DNA of 64,000 bases from Parelaphostrongylus tenuis (GCA_019055375.1 JAHQIW010005575.1:1-64000), one strand, 5' to 3'. Positions 46,401-57,652 are shown, counted from the first letter of the stretch. Made by a program: numbers and translations. Notes: generated by a model from the sequence alone, not told the origin.

Positions 46401-47799
46401 GTATATGATAACTATGTTCTCTGGTGATGTAACTTTTTGACTGAGTAGATTGCATGTCAATTTTCCTCTTCTAGGCTTTCAAGATGAAACAGCCTAGACG
46501 CCAGCCACCGTATTGTTGCTGCACGTTATTAGAAAATATTCATTGAATGTCATTATTATCAATCTCTGATCTGCTTATCAAATGAAATGCTAGATCATTC
46601 AGTCAATGACGAGATTAATCGATCGTCGGTCGTGCCAGTTTGCGTAATTTTGAATAGAATATTTTCTGCTAGTAAAATAAGCTCTCTCAGTACATCAGAA
46701 ATTGTCATAGCTATACCAACGACATTTTTCTTCTTGGCTGGATTACGAAAGTCGTGAAAGTAAATCACAGAGTTATGCTTTCGATAAGTTGTAGACTTTT
46801 GAATAGCCATTCTTCAAGCTATCTCCAATCGATCTCGGCTGGAAAGTTTACAATTTAGAATCGTTATCAAAGTGTAGAAACACTAACAATAAATTGATAA
46901 ATTGCACTATAGCATTGAATGCGACGAGGAAATTCCTTCCAACCCGTCCTCATCAAAATATGTCATTCTATAGAAAATCTCAAATCGTTTTCTTCTGCTT
47001 GATATTGAATTCTTCTCCAAGAGTGCAAACGACGGCTTCCGGCCTGATTTCCATCCAACCAATCACTCTACAAAGCTTCTCTGCGACGGAGTTAATGTTG
47101 AAAAATTCTCTGCGAGAAAAACTGAATAGCGACGTTTTTCACCATTCCGTCCAAACAACAATGCCAAATCTTATTTCACGTTGAATTCTTCCTGACGCAA
47201 ATAACAGTGACAGATCGTAGTTGGTGCAGACTTTTTGTATTAATCTACTCACTGTATTTAACACATCTGGAATGAAATTTTAAACACTTAATTCGCCAAC
47301 AGCTGTGTTTCCTTCTATCGGCTCCTCTTGTTAGTTTCGTCTCTATTAAGTGACTCTTCAAAAATTTGCTTTTGAAGAATTATAATAACCTCTTCCACCG
47401 CCAGCTGATTAGCTTCTCATATAAGAGATCGCTTTTGCTGGCAGAAATCACGCATGACGTTTCTTTTTAAGCAACTACGCTGGTGTACCTGCGGGACAAA
47501 GGTTAAAAAGACACAAGTGGTTAAGCACCGGCATAGTAGCACTCCATCCCCTTGGCAACCTGCAAAATGGTACCGTAGTGTATTGAGAAGATAAGCTGTG
47601 AGGATCCGTCGGCTGACCACTCTAAGTATGGCCAAACAAACTTGATGAAGTTGAATGATTGACTTATCACCTGTCACCTATCGTCCCGTTGATCGTCGAG
47701 TGACTCGAGCGAGTACCAGCAACACTTCCATTTTTCCCTATCGCGTACAAGAGTAGCCCAGTAGGTTCTCCTTGCTGTAGAGATTCGTTGAGCATCATA

Positions 47800-48278
47800 T
47801 CTTTCTTCTATAGCTTTTGTGAAGAAATCATACCAACGGGTCGGTGGTCTTCTTGTAGAGCGCTTGACGTCCCGAGGAATGCAGTCGGTAACGGCTCTCG
47901 TCTATCGGTTATCGTTGAAGCGCATCAAGTGTCCGCTGACCTTATTTTTGATATCCTGGCGTGAAGAGCAGCGTCTCTGATTTTTGATCGTTAGCGTAGG
48001 TCGGAACTTCGGATTCATCCTCTCATTTGCGAGATACGGGATACTCCTAGCATCGACCTTTCGACTACGCATTCGATAACGCCAAGTGATCTTCCATCCT
48101 GCTTACGTAGCGACCAGGTTTTGCTGCATACGTTAGGGCACGGATAATCGTCGAGTCGAAAAGGTGGGCACGGAGTCGGATGTTCTTTGTCTTCTTCATT
48201 ACATCTTGGACGCTCCGATGCTGATCTCAAACGCTTCCCAAGCCGTTCGTTTCCTCCTGCTCAACTTTGGAGATAGGT
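47800..48278 (-). pseudogene. RTE retrotransposon 3' end, duplicated copy
   Basis: Paralogue of 5380-5865 carried by D1 copy 2. The same C-terminal peptides are recognisable (RISQM, the SIRQ/'GHLMRFND'-like stretch in broken frames), but it is more decayed. It stops at 48278 where the duplication ends, and has no FADD box. Confidence 0.8.
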
Positions 48279-48367
48279 CGTTCTTTTTTTTTTCATTTCT
48301 AAAACCTAATGATTGACGTATTCTTCAAAAATTGATCACTACTAAACACTTTGTTCTATCTTTAGTT

Positions 48368-48373
48368 TTTATT
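48368..48373 (-). promoter_or_regulatory. Polyadenylation signal AATAAA
   Basis: Canonical hexamer downstream of the Lys/Ser-rich frame on the same strand, inside an A-rich 3' region. Confidence 0.45.
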
Positions 48374-48507
48374 TCTATTTGCAAAAAATTCTAAACAAAC
48401 CGAAATACTAGTCAAACAGAGTACAGTTTCAAAATATGACACAAGTGAAGAAATTGGTTAGCGTGATGGGTCAGACGAGTATATCACCACCCAGATTGTC
48501 CAAAGTT

Positions 48508-48825
48508 TCACAACTTTTTTTGCTTCGATATCTTCTTAGACTTCTTGCTTACATCATTCTTTTCGTGAGACCCTTTTTCTTTCGATGTCTTCTTGGATTT
48601 CATGCCTACATCATGCTTTCGGGACATTTTTTCCTTCGATCCTTTCTTGACTTTCTTGCTCACATCAATTTTTGCATGAGACCCTTTAATCTTCGATTCC
48701 TTCTTGACTTTTCTGCTCACACCATGTTTTGATCGAGATCCTTTTTCTTTCGAATCCTTTGATTCCTTAATCGCTTCACTACATGCTCGGGACGTCGTCT
48801 TTTTCGATGTCACGTGTTCCTTCAA
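48508..48825 (-). CDS. Lys/Ser-rich tandem-repeat protein (last exon?)
   Basis: A 105-codon minus-strand frame encoding an extremely basic, low-complexity protein built from about four degenerate 19-residue repeats of the form SKEKGSH-K-DVSKK-KK. No hydrophobic segment and almost no aromatic residues. There is no ATG at the start (a stop lies a few codons upstream), so this is probably a 3' exon joined to an upstream exon I could not find, with an acceptor near 48820. An AATAAA on the minus strand at 48368-48373, about 135 bases after the stop, supports a real 3' end. Repeat-rich Lys/Ser proteins occur as nuclear or secreted proteins; I cannot assign a role. Chance expansion of a short repeat is the alternative. 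Confidence 0.45.
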   Translation of the reverse strand: MKEHVTSKKTTSRACSEAIKESKDSKEKGSRSKHGVSRKVKKESKIKGSHAKIDVSKKVKKGSKEKMSRKHDVGMKSKKTSKEKGSHEKNDVSKKSKKISKQKKL

Positions 48826-49274
48826 AATTGTCCATTACATAGTACTTATAGTTTTGAAGTGACACATTAATGCGATATTCAACACCTAAGTCTAAAAACT
48901 AGATTCGGGCAACTGAGAAATGTTGCAACTCTGTGAAACTTCCGGATTATTCTTGGAAGTGGAGCATGCAACCACCCAATATCGGACTTAAAAAGACTTG
49001 TGCCAAAAGAAAATTTGTTCTGTAGTAATGCTATATCCATGTGCTGACTATATATTTCATAATACTCAGTTATATGCAAAGCCCTCAATCGTAGGAGGAA
49101 GTCAAAGCCATGCCTTATAATTGCCATAAAGGCGCACTACCACCATACCACAGAGGCCTTCACACTGATATCACTCTTTCTGCGATATGAGGTGAATAAG
49201 ATGCGTGTATAACTTCAAGCTAAGGTCCAGAGTTTTGCATATTTTGTTTACATAGTGTATGCTTTGCATTATCG

Positions 49275-49310
<36 letters not shown>

Positions 49311-49332
49311 CTATATGTATATGTATATATAT
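49275..49332. repeat. (TA)n / (TATG)n microsatellite
   Basis: About 14 TA dinucleotides followed by TATG-type repeats; left border of a tRNA-like inverted unit. Confidence 0.95.
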
Positions 49333-49334
49333 GG

Positions 49335-49642
49335 TGTTTTTGAGTGATATGCAAGACATTGAATGTCGAATGGTAATCGAACTCGCACATTTCACCGTGG
49401 GCTCGTGCTAATCATTGCACTAATGGCGCTCGTTCTGCCATGCTCTTTCTACGAGACAATTATAGCAATCTGTCAGCAACCAACCGTCAACGGTTTGCGT
49501 CGCAAAAAGGGCCGTGGCACAACGAATGCTAGTAGTGCAATGTACGCTAGTACGCTCATTTCTTCACCTTCCTCCTCCAAAAAGGTAAAATGCGACTTCG
49601 ATTCCCGTTGAAAGTCTTGCGTGTCACTCAACAATATTGGAC
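49335..49642. repeat. Inverted tRNA-like unit between two (TA)n tracts
   Basis: The two ends are inverted copies: 'gagtgatatgcaagac' at 49340 and the reverse-type 'gtcttgcgtgtcactca' at 49614-49630. Each end carries a B-box-like GTTCGATTACC or CTTCGATTCCCG. The 'gtcactcaaca.tattg' tail is shared with 2545 and 45015. Flanking TA microsatellites are typical SINE-3'-tail or insertion-target sequence. Confidence 0.55.

Positions 49643-49684
<42 letters not shown>
49643..49684. repeat. (TA)n microsatellite
   Basis: About 20 TA dinucleotides without interruption. Confidence 0.95.
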
Positions 49685-49685
<1 letters not shown>

Positions 49686-49940
49686 CAGCATCATACCATT
49701 GTTGAAAGTATGGGCAGAAAGAATTCTATGCCGAATTTATAGTTATAAAATTATAACACTGCTTTAAACGGTTGATTGAAAACTCTTATTGATTAAAGGG
49801 TGGGGCTCCTTTGCTTCTATGATTTCATAGTTCAGAAACTTCAATGATCTTGATCGCGGCATGTCACTGACGCTTTGAAAACAAGATTTCGAAATCAAAT
49901 TGATTTTTTTAGTGTAATGAGTCCGATAATAGAAGTTTGC

Positions 49941-51803
49941 TTATTTCCTCACCTTCACTCCTTCTGACCCCTTCCGTGGACTAATACTACGAGAAGTGAC
50001 TGCCGAGACATTTGAACTAACGTACTGAAAATGGGTAACTTTTGTAGTGTTATCTCGGCACGGCTTAATTATTTATTCATTTAATTTATATTAAGAGATA
50101 TTTACATGTTTCTTACCTCCCTCAATGATCGCTCCTCTTCAGGCGAATAGATGACATCACGGTGAATGTGCTGAAATATTCGCTATCTCATACGGACTGT
50201 TCAACATATCTACATAGCAGAACTGGTCAGTCTTGCCCTCCTAGGTTGAAATATGAGCTGTCTTACACTGTCTTTGCTCAGGGCATAATAAATTGCTCGG
50301 CTTTTGTCACATAATATCGAGTTTTACTCTTGTGTTTATTGTTGCTGTCAGCGTTATACATGAATGCTATTGACATTAGAGCTCAAAGGTTCATTTTTTC
50401 CCTCTTCATCACTCATTGTCTCCGATCCTCATTACGCAGTGATCTTTTAGACAATAAACAAACCAATCGGCTCCTTTCAATAACTTCCGTAGATTTGTTG
50501 TCCAGTGTTATTGTCTAACTAGTTGCTACTAATTATTTATTTGTTTAAATTGTGTGACTTGGGGTTCTATCTTTTGGACCCAAAACTTTTCTCTCTGGTG
50601 TTTCCATCATCTCATTTTAGTTCAAACTCTTTGAAACCCTTCCGATATGTGTGCGTGTTTAGATATCAATTGCTAAAATTAGCTTTCACTATGAATGCAT
50701 TTGATTAATCAACAAACGCATTCAGTCAGCCGTTTCTCACTGAATCGCAAGGTACCCCACTAGAAGCTCTCGGATGTTAGTAAAATGGCGCAGCGCTGTT
50801 TAGGGATCGAACGAAGACATTCCGAACAAAGTGGCCAACTTTTTGTTAATCTCAGCGGAGTAGAAGTAGTGTTAACAGGCTGGGCTGTCCAGCCATGTAT
50901 TTGTGTATTATTGCGTGGTATTCTTGATAACTGCGCTTCCCGTTCTTCCTTTCACTAACAAAATGGTATAATTGCTTAAATTCAACACTGATAGACGAAC
51001 AACGAAAAACAATGTGCGTAGCTACTCGGTATCTACATAGATGATTGGAAAGCTGAATGGATCTAAACGTATAGCGGGGCTGGAAAATTGAAATTGAAAG
51101 ATATTCTATGGGAAAATTCGGCTACCAACGAAGAATTTCATTTACAACGTTGTGATCAATTTGGCTACTTCGCTGATTAATAGATAGCAGAATTCATTGT
51201 CAATCATTTTCAATCTAAGCATAACTGAAGCGGTGTAGTCTTCACTGTACTAATGAAACGGTCTTTTCTGTCAGAAAGCCTATTCAAAATCTATGAATGC
51301 AAAATATCTCATTGAATTCCATAGCGGTTGATAGTATTACTGATGAGAAAAAAAAATGACTTCAACTACGACTTTCAAAATGAGGTAGACCACAAGATGC
51401 ATCCATAAGACGAAAGCGCCATAACCTCTCAATGCACGGTCCATGGGAGTGACTGAAAAGAAATCCACGGGGACTCTGACTAGTATAGTTGTACAATCTG
51501 ATAACTTGTTAAACGTTTACAATGTAAAGGGAAATTCTTTTCGGAGGCTTCATTGAGAAATATGTCTAAGCGTGCACTGTTCTCCAGATGTCCACTAGCC
51601 ATAACTAAAAGAGAATTGTATCGAGAAAATTAGTAGTATAGCTGTTTGATCGTAAAACTTGCCGTGCACTTACAAGTAATATTCTTCCTGGCAGCTTCCT
51701 CCAGAAATTCGTCCAAGCGATTACGAATTACCGAATGCGCATGAACCATTTCATTGTGCGCCAAAGCAATAAAACACACCACCATCCAAACTACTCGATA
51801 CAT
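49941..51803 (-). CDS. Small signal-peptide, single-pass membrane protein, 4 exons
   Basis: Built from splice signals on the minus strand. Exon 1 51674-51803 starts at ATG and encodes a signal peptide (MYRVVWMVVCFIALAHNEM), then NRLDEFLEEAARKNIT, donor gtaagt, phase 1. Exon 2 51370-51452 follows acceptor ttcttttcag and encodes PMDRALRGYG plus a hydrophobic segment (AFVLWMHLVVYLIL). Exon 3 50117-50170 (acceptor atatttcag, donor gtaaga) encodes HRDVIYSPEEERSLRE. Exon 4 starts at 50024 (acceptor cattttcag), encodes SNVSAVTSRSISPRKG and reads into a TAA at 49941-49943, or splices at a gtgagg after 49953. Phases agree at all joints (130, 83, 54 nt), giving about 116 residues with one Asn-glycosylation site (NIT) before the membrane segment and a polar Ser/Arg tail. 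The layout (short ectodomain, one TM, short tail) is that of small channel-accessory or adaptor proteins, but I recognise no family. This is the best candidate host gene here. Confidence 0.5.
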
Positions 51804-52124
51804 GAATAAGTGTTCTTCCGACTATTTCGTCTGATAACAACTTCGGATATCACAGTGGCTGAATGATATCGAGTAATCATCGTCAATTCCGACTCATCAT
51901 CACAGATATATACCACGGTTAATTAGATATTCGTATTGATGGGTCTTTCTGATTAGGAGGGAACAAATGAAAATTCAATCTCATTGCCTGAAAAAGAACT
52001 TTTTATTGGAGTGTTAATAACCATTGGAAAGCTGAGACATGAGGCTACACCCCACATCGCCGGATTTAGAAAAAAAAACTTTCTTGACGTTGCTACAGGA
52101 GGAGAGTTTTTGGCTTCAGACGCG

Positions 52125-52615
52125 CATATTTCTCGCCAGACAGAGCTTTTCCTTGGGACTATCAGTAGTCATTCGCACCGTAACTGAATTTGATTCCAAC
52201 GCTGTGCTCATGAAAAGACCGTTTCTCTCAAATGCAGCAGGTAAAATAAGTTGAATTCCTGTTTACGATCAAAGCCAGTCTGGCCAATTCACGTGCATGT
52301 GAGGAGACGCCCACACGATTTGCTGACGCGGTACTTTCTCTACGCGTTCATATATCCGAAAAATCGATGATCATCGTCTCATTGAACGTGGCCGCCTCAG
52401 CCAGTCACGCACGCGCACGTGAATTAGCCAAAGTGGCACTTAATCGCGGATGCGAATTTAACTTATTTTGCCTGTTGAGTTCCAGAAAAAGGGTGTAATC
52501 ACGATAAAAGCGCAGTGTTGGAATCAAATTCGGCTACGCTGTTGAATGACTACTAATAGGCCAAAGAAAGAGCTCTGTTCGGCAAGGAATATGTGCCGAT
52601 GTTTTGTGCGGAGAT
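52125..52615. repeat. Foldback MITE-like element
   Basis: Long imperfect inverted repeat. The left arm (52125-52340) includes 'tttctcgccagacagagcttttccttgg', 'agtagtcattc', 'aaaataagtt' and 'ggccaattcacgtgc'. The right arm (52400-52615) has their complements in reverse order. The centre is at about 52370. No coding frame. Related blocks occur at 20400-20660. Confidence 0.75.
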
Positions 52616-52959
52616 CACAGCGTTATAAAAGGATGTTTTAAAAAACCGGCGGAGTGGGGCTGCAGCCTGAAGTCTCAGCATTCGAAGTGTTAATTAATTC
52701 CTGTAAAAGCTCCTCGCCAGCAAATGAGGTGGGCTTTTCATTTGTCCCCTTGTAATACGGTGATTCTGGCAACTTGCTGCTCGCTTTTAACCACCACGAG
52801 AGACTTATTATTTTTGTAGTCCGATGTTCTTGAGCGAACATGCAATAAACAATAGTAAATAATCCACGAATACCTACGATGGTATCCGACTAAGCGAGTA
52901 ATGAATATCCAGTAAACGAACAAGCTATAAAAACAAACATTAGCATAATAATATTAAAA

Positions 52960-53026
52960 CCATATATATATTATATATTTATTTATTTATATACATATAT
53001 ATGTATATGTATATGTATGTATATAC

Positions 53027-53065
<39 letters not shown>
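52960..53065. repeat. (TA)n / (TATATG)n microsatellite
   Basis: About 100 bases of TA and TATG repeats. Confidence 0.95.
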
Positions 53066-53067
<2 letters not shown>

Positions 53068-53278
53068 CCGCGATGTTACACGGCGATTACGTGGTAAGAA
53101 ACAGTGTCTTCTCATGTGACCGTGAGTTAAGACCTAAGAAAGATCTTTGAGAGTGACGATGAGTTCCGTATGATAATTACCGATTGTGAGGAGCTAAAAT
53201 ATGACAAAGTCGCTTACCAATGAGCTCGCAGTAGAAATGAAGGGAAAGTAGTCTAGGTGCAGCAAGCTGTCGCCTCGT

Positions 53279-53629
53279 ATGACGAGGCTCATTTTCGAGA
53301 AGTCATTGATGAGTGGTAACGACCTAGAGATGATAACGAATGACTCAGCTGTGAGTCAAGGAATTGACAGATCGGTTTTGACAGACAAGAGAAAAGCAGA
53401 AGGCGAACGAGCCGGAACCATACTAACGGAAAGATGTGAAGACACTAACTTCAGCGCTCGTCAATTTCGAAATTCGCGACTACCGCCTGTCGACGAGGAG
53501 GTCAAAGTTGCACCGAGGGGAGCTATAGTGGGTTTGTCGTACTTGAGGGTCCTGAGGGCTTACATACATAAGGGCGTGATTGAATATGGGATTGAACACC
53601 TTTCCTCGTGGCGGGTCGTTCATGGTTGA
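53279..53629 (+). CDS. Unclassified 116-codon ORF
   Basis: Starts ATG, is highly charged (MTRLIFEKSLMSGNDLEMIT; DKRKAEGERAGTILTERCED; PPVDEEVKVAPRG) and unlike surrounding sequence in its higher G+C. The frame is also open upstream of the ATG. No domain, signal peptide or membrane segment is seen, and no splice partners were identified. It could be a gag-like fragment of a transposon or a host exon. Confidence 0.28.
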   Translation: MTRLIFEKSLMSGNDLEMITNDSAVSQGIDRSVLTDKRKAEGERAGTILTERCEDTNFSARQFRNSRLPPVDEEVKVAPRGAIVGLSYLRVLRAYIHKGVIEYGIEHLSSWRVVHG

Positions 53630-53639
53630 TTAAGAAGCA

Positions 53640-54369
53640 CCGTGCGTGTTGCGCGCTCCCGACCTACGACGGTACAAACCGCACATCAGCACTCAGCGCC
53701 AGCGGTTGATAGCCTCAACGACAATAATATACAAATTATCACTATAGGTCACGCCTCTTGAGAGCTGCGCCGTACGACCTACATCTACTTCCCCTGCTTA
53801 CCCTAAAGACTTAAGATGGGCTAACTTTTCGAACTACTCATTCTAGGAGAAATTAAGCTGTCAGTGAATGAAAACCCAGGATAGCTCTTTACCTCCATCG
53901 TGCAGAGTTATGTCCGGTTGATACTTAGACAGAGAGTGCATCTGATTGCTAACATGTGAAGTGCTGATACAATCAACCAATTGGTATCATTTGCAAATAG
54001 GCAAATATTTCCATTTCTCTCCAAAGTCCTCTCGGGACAAGGTGAAGCTTTCTCAGGTCGTTATCACCTGCTATAGGAACATCGAGTGGTTAAATCCTTG
54101 CCCACTCTTGTGAGCAGGTGACGCGCACTACGACAATGAAATTTGATTTTGCTTCGAACTATCTGGGTTTATAGATAGGATTGCTAAATTAGAACATTAC
54201 CACGAAAAAGAATCTCGCATTATACAGGATTTTTTGTGGAAATTACAATTATTTAAAGTTCTGCCTAAATGGTCTAATCAGAATCGGTCGCCATGTTGCT
54301 CAAAGGAGAAAGATCCTCTTGGCTCACTGTTATTGATTTATGCAAATCCATGATTAAAAGCAACATAAT
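53640..54369. other. Gap: dispersed repeat, no gene seen
   Basis: 53755-53870 shares 'gagagctgcgc.gtacga' and 'cta..gacttaa' blocks with 58830-58920, a dispersed repeat. Nothing else is assigned. Confidence 0.4.
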
Positions 54370-54544
54370 ATGATTTATGATTTGATGATTTTGATTTTTA
54401 ATAGGATTTTGGCTTCGTTAGGTAAAAACAGTGACAGATCTGTTGAAAAAGAAAGAAGAAATCCCGATCTGATTATTAAAGAAGGGCGTATGAAATTAGT
54501 GTGCCACAATGGTCGTTCAAATTATGCTGATTATACAATCTCTG

Positions 54545-55183
54545 TCACAAAAAGTACTTTGAAGTCTGAGTGACCTTCATCGTGATACCTCTTGTGAGAA
54601 AAATTTCTTCGCCCTTTGGGTTGAATGAAAACGTGATCTTGTGATAAACACAATTTTCCCTATTTGAATTTGATTTTCTTGAACACATCACCACATCTTG
54701 TGCGGATACCCCTCCTTCCCTTATTTGCTTTGTTTTCCAGATTCCATCTCCCACGAACTCCTTCAAGCTTTTTTGTAGGTTCTGTCTTAGTAGGACTCTA
54801 TTTTTCCATATAACAGATCCCAATCCCACTATCGCTTGAGTAGATTCCCATTATGTCTTGGTATGACTGTGTTTTCCAAAGCATCCATGAGGAGTAATCA
54901 ACTTCTTTGGATTGATTGAAGCTTCCCTGACAAATCCGACACCGATCTCGCCACCACAAAGGGGGGAGCGGTGCGGTCCGCCTGGTGTTAGGTCTAACCA
55001 GAGCTCTCTGTACGTAACACTGAGCTGTATTTGTGCCACTCCTAAAGACTGAATTCCAAGAAACGTTAAACACATATGGGAAGCCCTCTGACTTGACAAC
55101 CTAAGTTCTTTAAAAAAAAATTTAGTCGACGTTCCTTGCTGCAAAAAAGCCCACTGCTCTATTGTTGCTCGGAATGGGTACAA
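54545..55183 (-). pseudogene. Possible broken coding region, unclassified
   Basis: Three overlapping minus-strand frames (54851-55183, 54798-55073, 54545-54829) are each open for 91-110 codons, but none starts with ATG at its recorded beginning. The middle frame has WWRDRCRICQG, a Cys-rich, zinc-ribbon-like piece. The last has GEEIFLTRGITMKVTQTSKY. Successive frames may be pieces of one decayed transposase-like protein joined by frameshifts, but I cannot name a family and no terminal repeats were found. Confidence 0.25.
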
Positions 55184-55386
55184 GTGACGAATTTACTACA
55201 ACCCTCTGAGTTACTCGACAGTTAATCGTATCAAGTGTGGACAGGTTGCCGATATTTTTCACATGCTGTACAACAACTTCCATCGATATACGACTCTAAC
55301 ACTCCAATTAGTAGAGAAACAAAACAACTCAAAGAGTGTGAGCGTTTGAGGAAACAAGGAAGGTTTTGTTTTTGCTATAAACAAGA

Positions 55387-55750
55387 TTAAGCACTAAGAC
55401 TTATATTAGCGTCAACACTTTTCCTCGAACGCGCAAGATGCAAGGTTTTTATAATATATTTTACCATGACAGCTGACGTATCAGAGGTTTTGCCTTTTTC
55501 AAAACCTGAAAAGACCAAGGTGTCCAAAGCCCAATCAGCCAAACACATCGATACGCCAACGGAAAACATTTACCAAACACCATTTCCGATTGCATGTAGA
55601 TCAAAATAACTTTTTGAAACACTCACGGTTTTTCACGAGTCGTCTTACTAAAAACCAACGATGTACAACCCGCACAAACTGCTGATGCAACTCTCCCATC
55701 AAAATAACAGTCTTGTATCCTTTCTCAGAACCAACGTAAGAACGAGGCAT
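55387..55750 (-). CDS. Two-exon small basic protein, unknown
   Basis: Exon 1 55627-55750 starts ATG in a good context (aagaaATG) and encodes MPRSYVGSEKGYKTVILMGE, then LHQQFVRVVHRWFLVRRLVKN, ending at donor gtgagt, phase 1. Exon 2 55387-55505 follows a textbook acceptor (ggtcttttcag) in matching phase and encodes FEKGKTSDTSAVMVKYIIKT, then LHLARSRKSVDANISLSA and a stop. The intron is 121 bp. The joined product is 80 residues, basic, with no signal peptide, membrane segment or recognised domain. The matching phases and strong splice sites are the support. Chance is still possible, because each exon is short. Confidence 0.4.
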
Positions 55751-56569
55751 TTCTTACTACGGTCTGTGTTTGGATTCATGCATCTATTCAAAACTCTATG
55801 AAAATCGTACGCGCTGTAGCTCTATTCCTGGACGAAGGTATTGACCTCCACTTCAAAATCCCCTCTTCTATGAGTATGTGTCTATGAGACCAAAGTGGGG
55901 TATTTGGCTGAACTTTGGAGAAAATTCTTCAATGCGGGCACAAAGTGGCCTACTTGTTGCGCTGATGCAGTTGTCGCTGCACGCCTTACAAGAAGAGACT
56001 AGGTTAATTATGTTTATGCTTAAGCAACCGCCGTCTTCAACGTGACGGCACACTATGCACTCCTGTGCTTTACGCGGACGGTCATAAAAGCGGCTGTGAA
56101 TTAGTTAACGCTTTAGAGCATTTGGTGATCTTTCGAAAATCTTCGACGTCAGCCCTTTTTGAACAACGTTTTGTAACTAAACTCATCGAGTTTGACAAGA
56201 AACGGAGGATTAACAGGCTCTTGCTATTGTTAAAATTACCGTTTATAGCTGCGTCATTTCTTCTAGGCCTACATCGATAAACTACAAACTTGTAGCCATT
56301 AGAAATGCTACTTCGAAGCGAATTCCACGGGCTCTATCCTTTGTTTAACACACTGGCGACTACCCAGGACATGTTCTTCACAAGCGAATTTTTTGTATGC
56401 GGAGGATGTGAGAGGAAAGGTAGTGGACTGGAATGTTTTTGTCACTTGGCTTCGGTATCACTTCCTGATACCATTTCCTTCCTTATCAGAAGATTTTTGC
56501 TCGAACTAGGTCTATAAAAAAGCGCTTGAATAAAGACGTATGATTCACTTCGCAAACCAAAAGCTCGAC

Positions 56570-56765
56570 TGAGAGTCACTACAATTTATCATCTGACTTG
56601 TGATGATTTATTATTCGCTGCCGATTCCTTCATAGAGCACTTTACCTTCATGGGATCGGTTGATCCGAGGGACGGTGTTACTGATGAGTCGCGGTAGGGC
56701 AAAACAGGGGCCTGCATAGTACATAGCCTAGGTTCAAAAATGTTATATCCTTATCAAATGTCACT
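56570..56765 (+). repeat. Hammerhead element family 3, decayed copy
   Basis: Matches 42200-42400: 'gtgatttatt..tcg..g.cgattcc', 'ccgagggac.gtg.tactga', and the 3' end 'atgttatatc.ttatca'. No target duplication was identified. Confidence 0.65.
56675..56722 (+). ncRNA. Decayed hammerhead, family 3
   Basis: CUGAUGA and GUC...GGGC stem II are recognisable, but GAAA has become AAAA and stem III ends CCUGC, so the core is broken. Confidence 0.65.
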
Positions 56766-56839
56766 TTGATGTAATCATTTTGGGATAACCAATCAGAATT
56801 CTTTTTATTTAACCGTCTCTTGCGGAGTCACGATGTTAC

Positions 56840-56965
56840 AATATACAATGATGTAGAGTGGTGTGCAAAAACGCTTGCGTCAGCTGGGATTCAAATTCAG
56901 ATCTCACTATTTCCGGTGAGCGCGTGCTATGCCGTTGCACTACCGACACTCGCTTTGCACACGAC
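56840..56965 (-). repeat. tRNA-like SINE fragment
   Basis: Minus strand: GTAGTGCAACGGCATAGC (A-box-like) and TTTGAATCCCAGC (B-box-like), about 35 bases apart. Related to the unit at 49380-49510. Confidence 0.5.
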
Positions 56966-57382
56966 TTTTTCTACGCTACAACGCGTTACTTGTCAACAGC
57001 CAACATTATGGGATGATGTGATTGAATGTTTAATGGAAACTAGCTTGCTTTCGCTATTTTACTGGTAACAGTGTTTACTCTGCGTGTTCGTTCAACAATT
57101 CAACATCTGTCTACCTCTTCTTGGAATAGATAACAAATTAATTAACTTTATATCTACACTACAGTAACGGCGCAAAATCGATTACCGGGGTTTCCGCCTT
57201 AGATACGAGAGCATTAGTAAGTTTTTTGTCAGCAGCTGTCCTATCGCCAGCCCTCTCATTTGTGTGAAATGTTTGGACAAGACCATTTGAACATCTAGCA
57301 GCTTATGGACTCGTTTGAAAGATCCATGAGCTACCAACTGATAAACTTCACATTTTAATGCTTCTTGACGTTTTATAAGAAG

Positions 57383-57652
57383 CTTCCGGATGGCTTGCTA
57401 TGCGGAGCCTTCAACACGTCAGTATAAAGCGCGGTAACCTCGAAAGACTGCGTCGTGTACGCGATGTTGGCAGACGCGTTACGTTAGCAATCCAAGAACA
57501 TTTGAGTGTTCGTAAGATAGGGTGGACTGACTTTTGACAGCTGAAAGATTATGAGAAGAAGGAAATAATGCTATTTCATGTGTGGATCTACAAAACATCT
57601 AAGGTTCCTTCAGGTGCAAGATCGTCAGCATATGCTAACTTGTGAGTTTTAT
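57383..57652 (+). pseudogene. Decayed coding segment, unknown
   Basis: One plus-strand frame reads about 88 codons with a single TGA (57535 region): RSLQHVSIKRGNLERLRRV, RRVTLAIQEHLSVRKIGW, stop, QLKDYEKKEIMLFHVWIYKT, ending at TTGTGAGT. The charged helical character and local G+C look coding, but no start, homologue or splice partner is visible. Confidence 0.25.

Larger units (their letters stand above)
42450..48278 (+). repeat. Segmental duplication D1, copy 2 (direct)
   Basis: Second copy of the block at 1-5865. It contains the SINE at 43932, the PLE remnant at 45490-46400 and the truncated RTE end at 47800-48278. The homology stops abruptly at about 48278, in the middle of the RTE reading frame. 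This breakpoint precedes the T-rich region downstream of the Lys/Ser-rich ORF. Confidence 0.9.
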
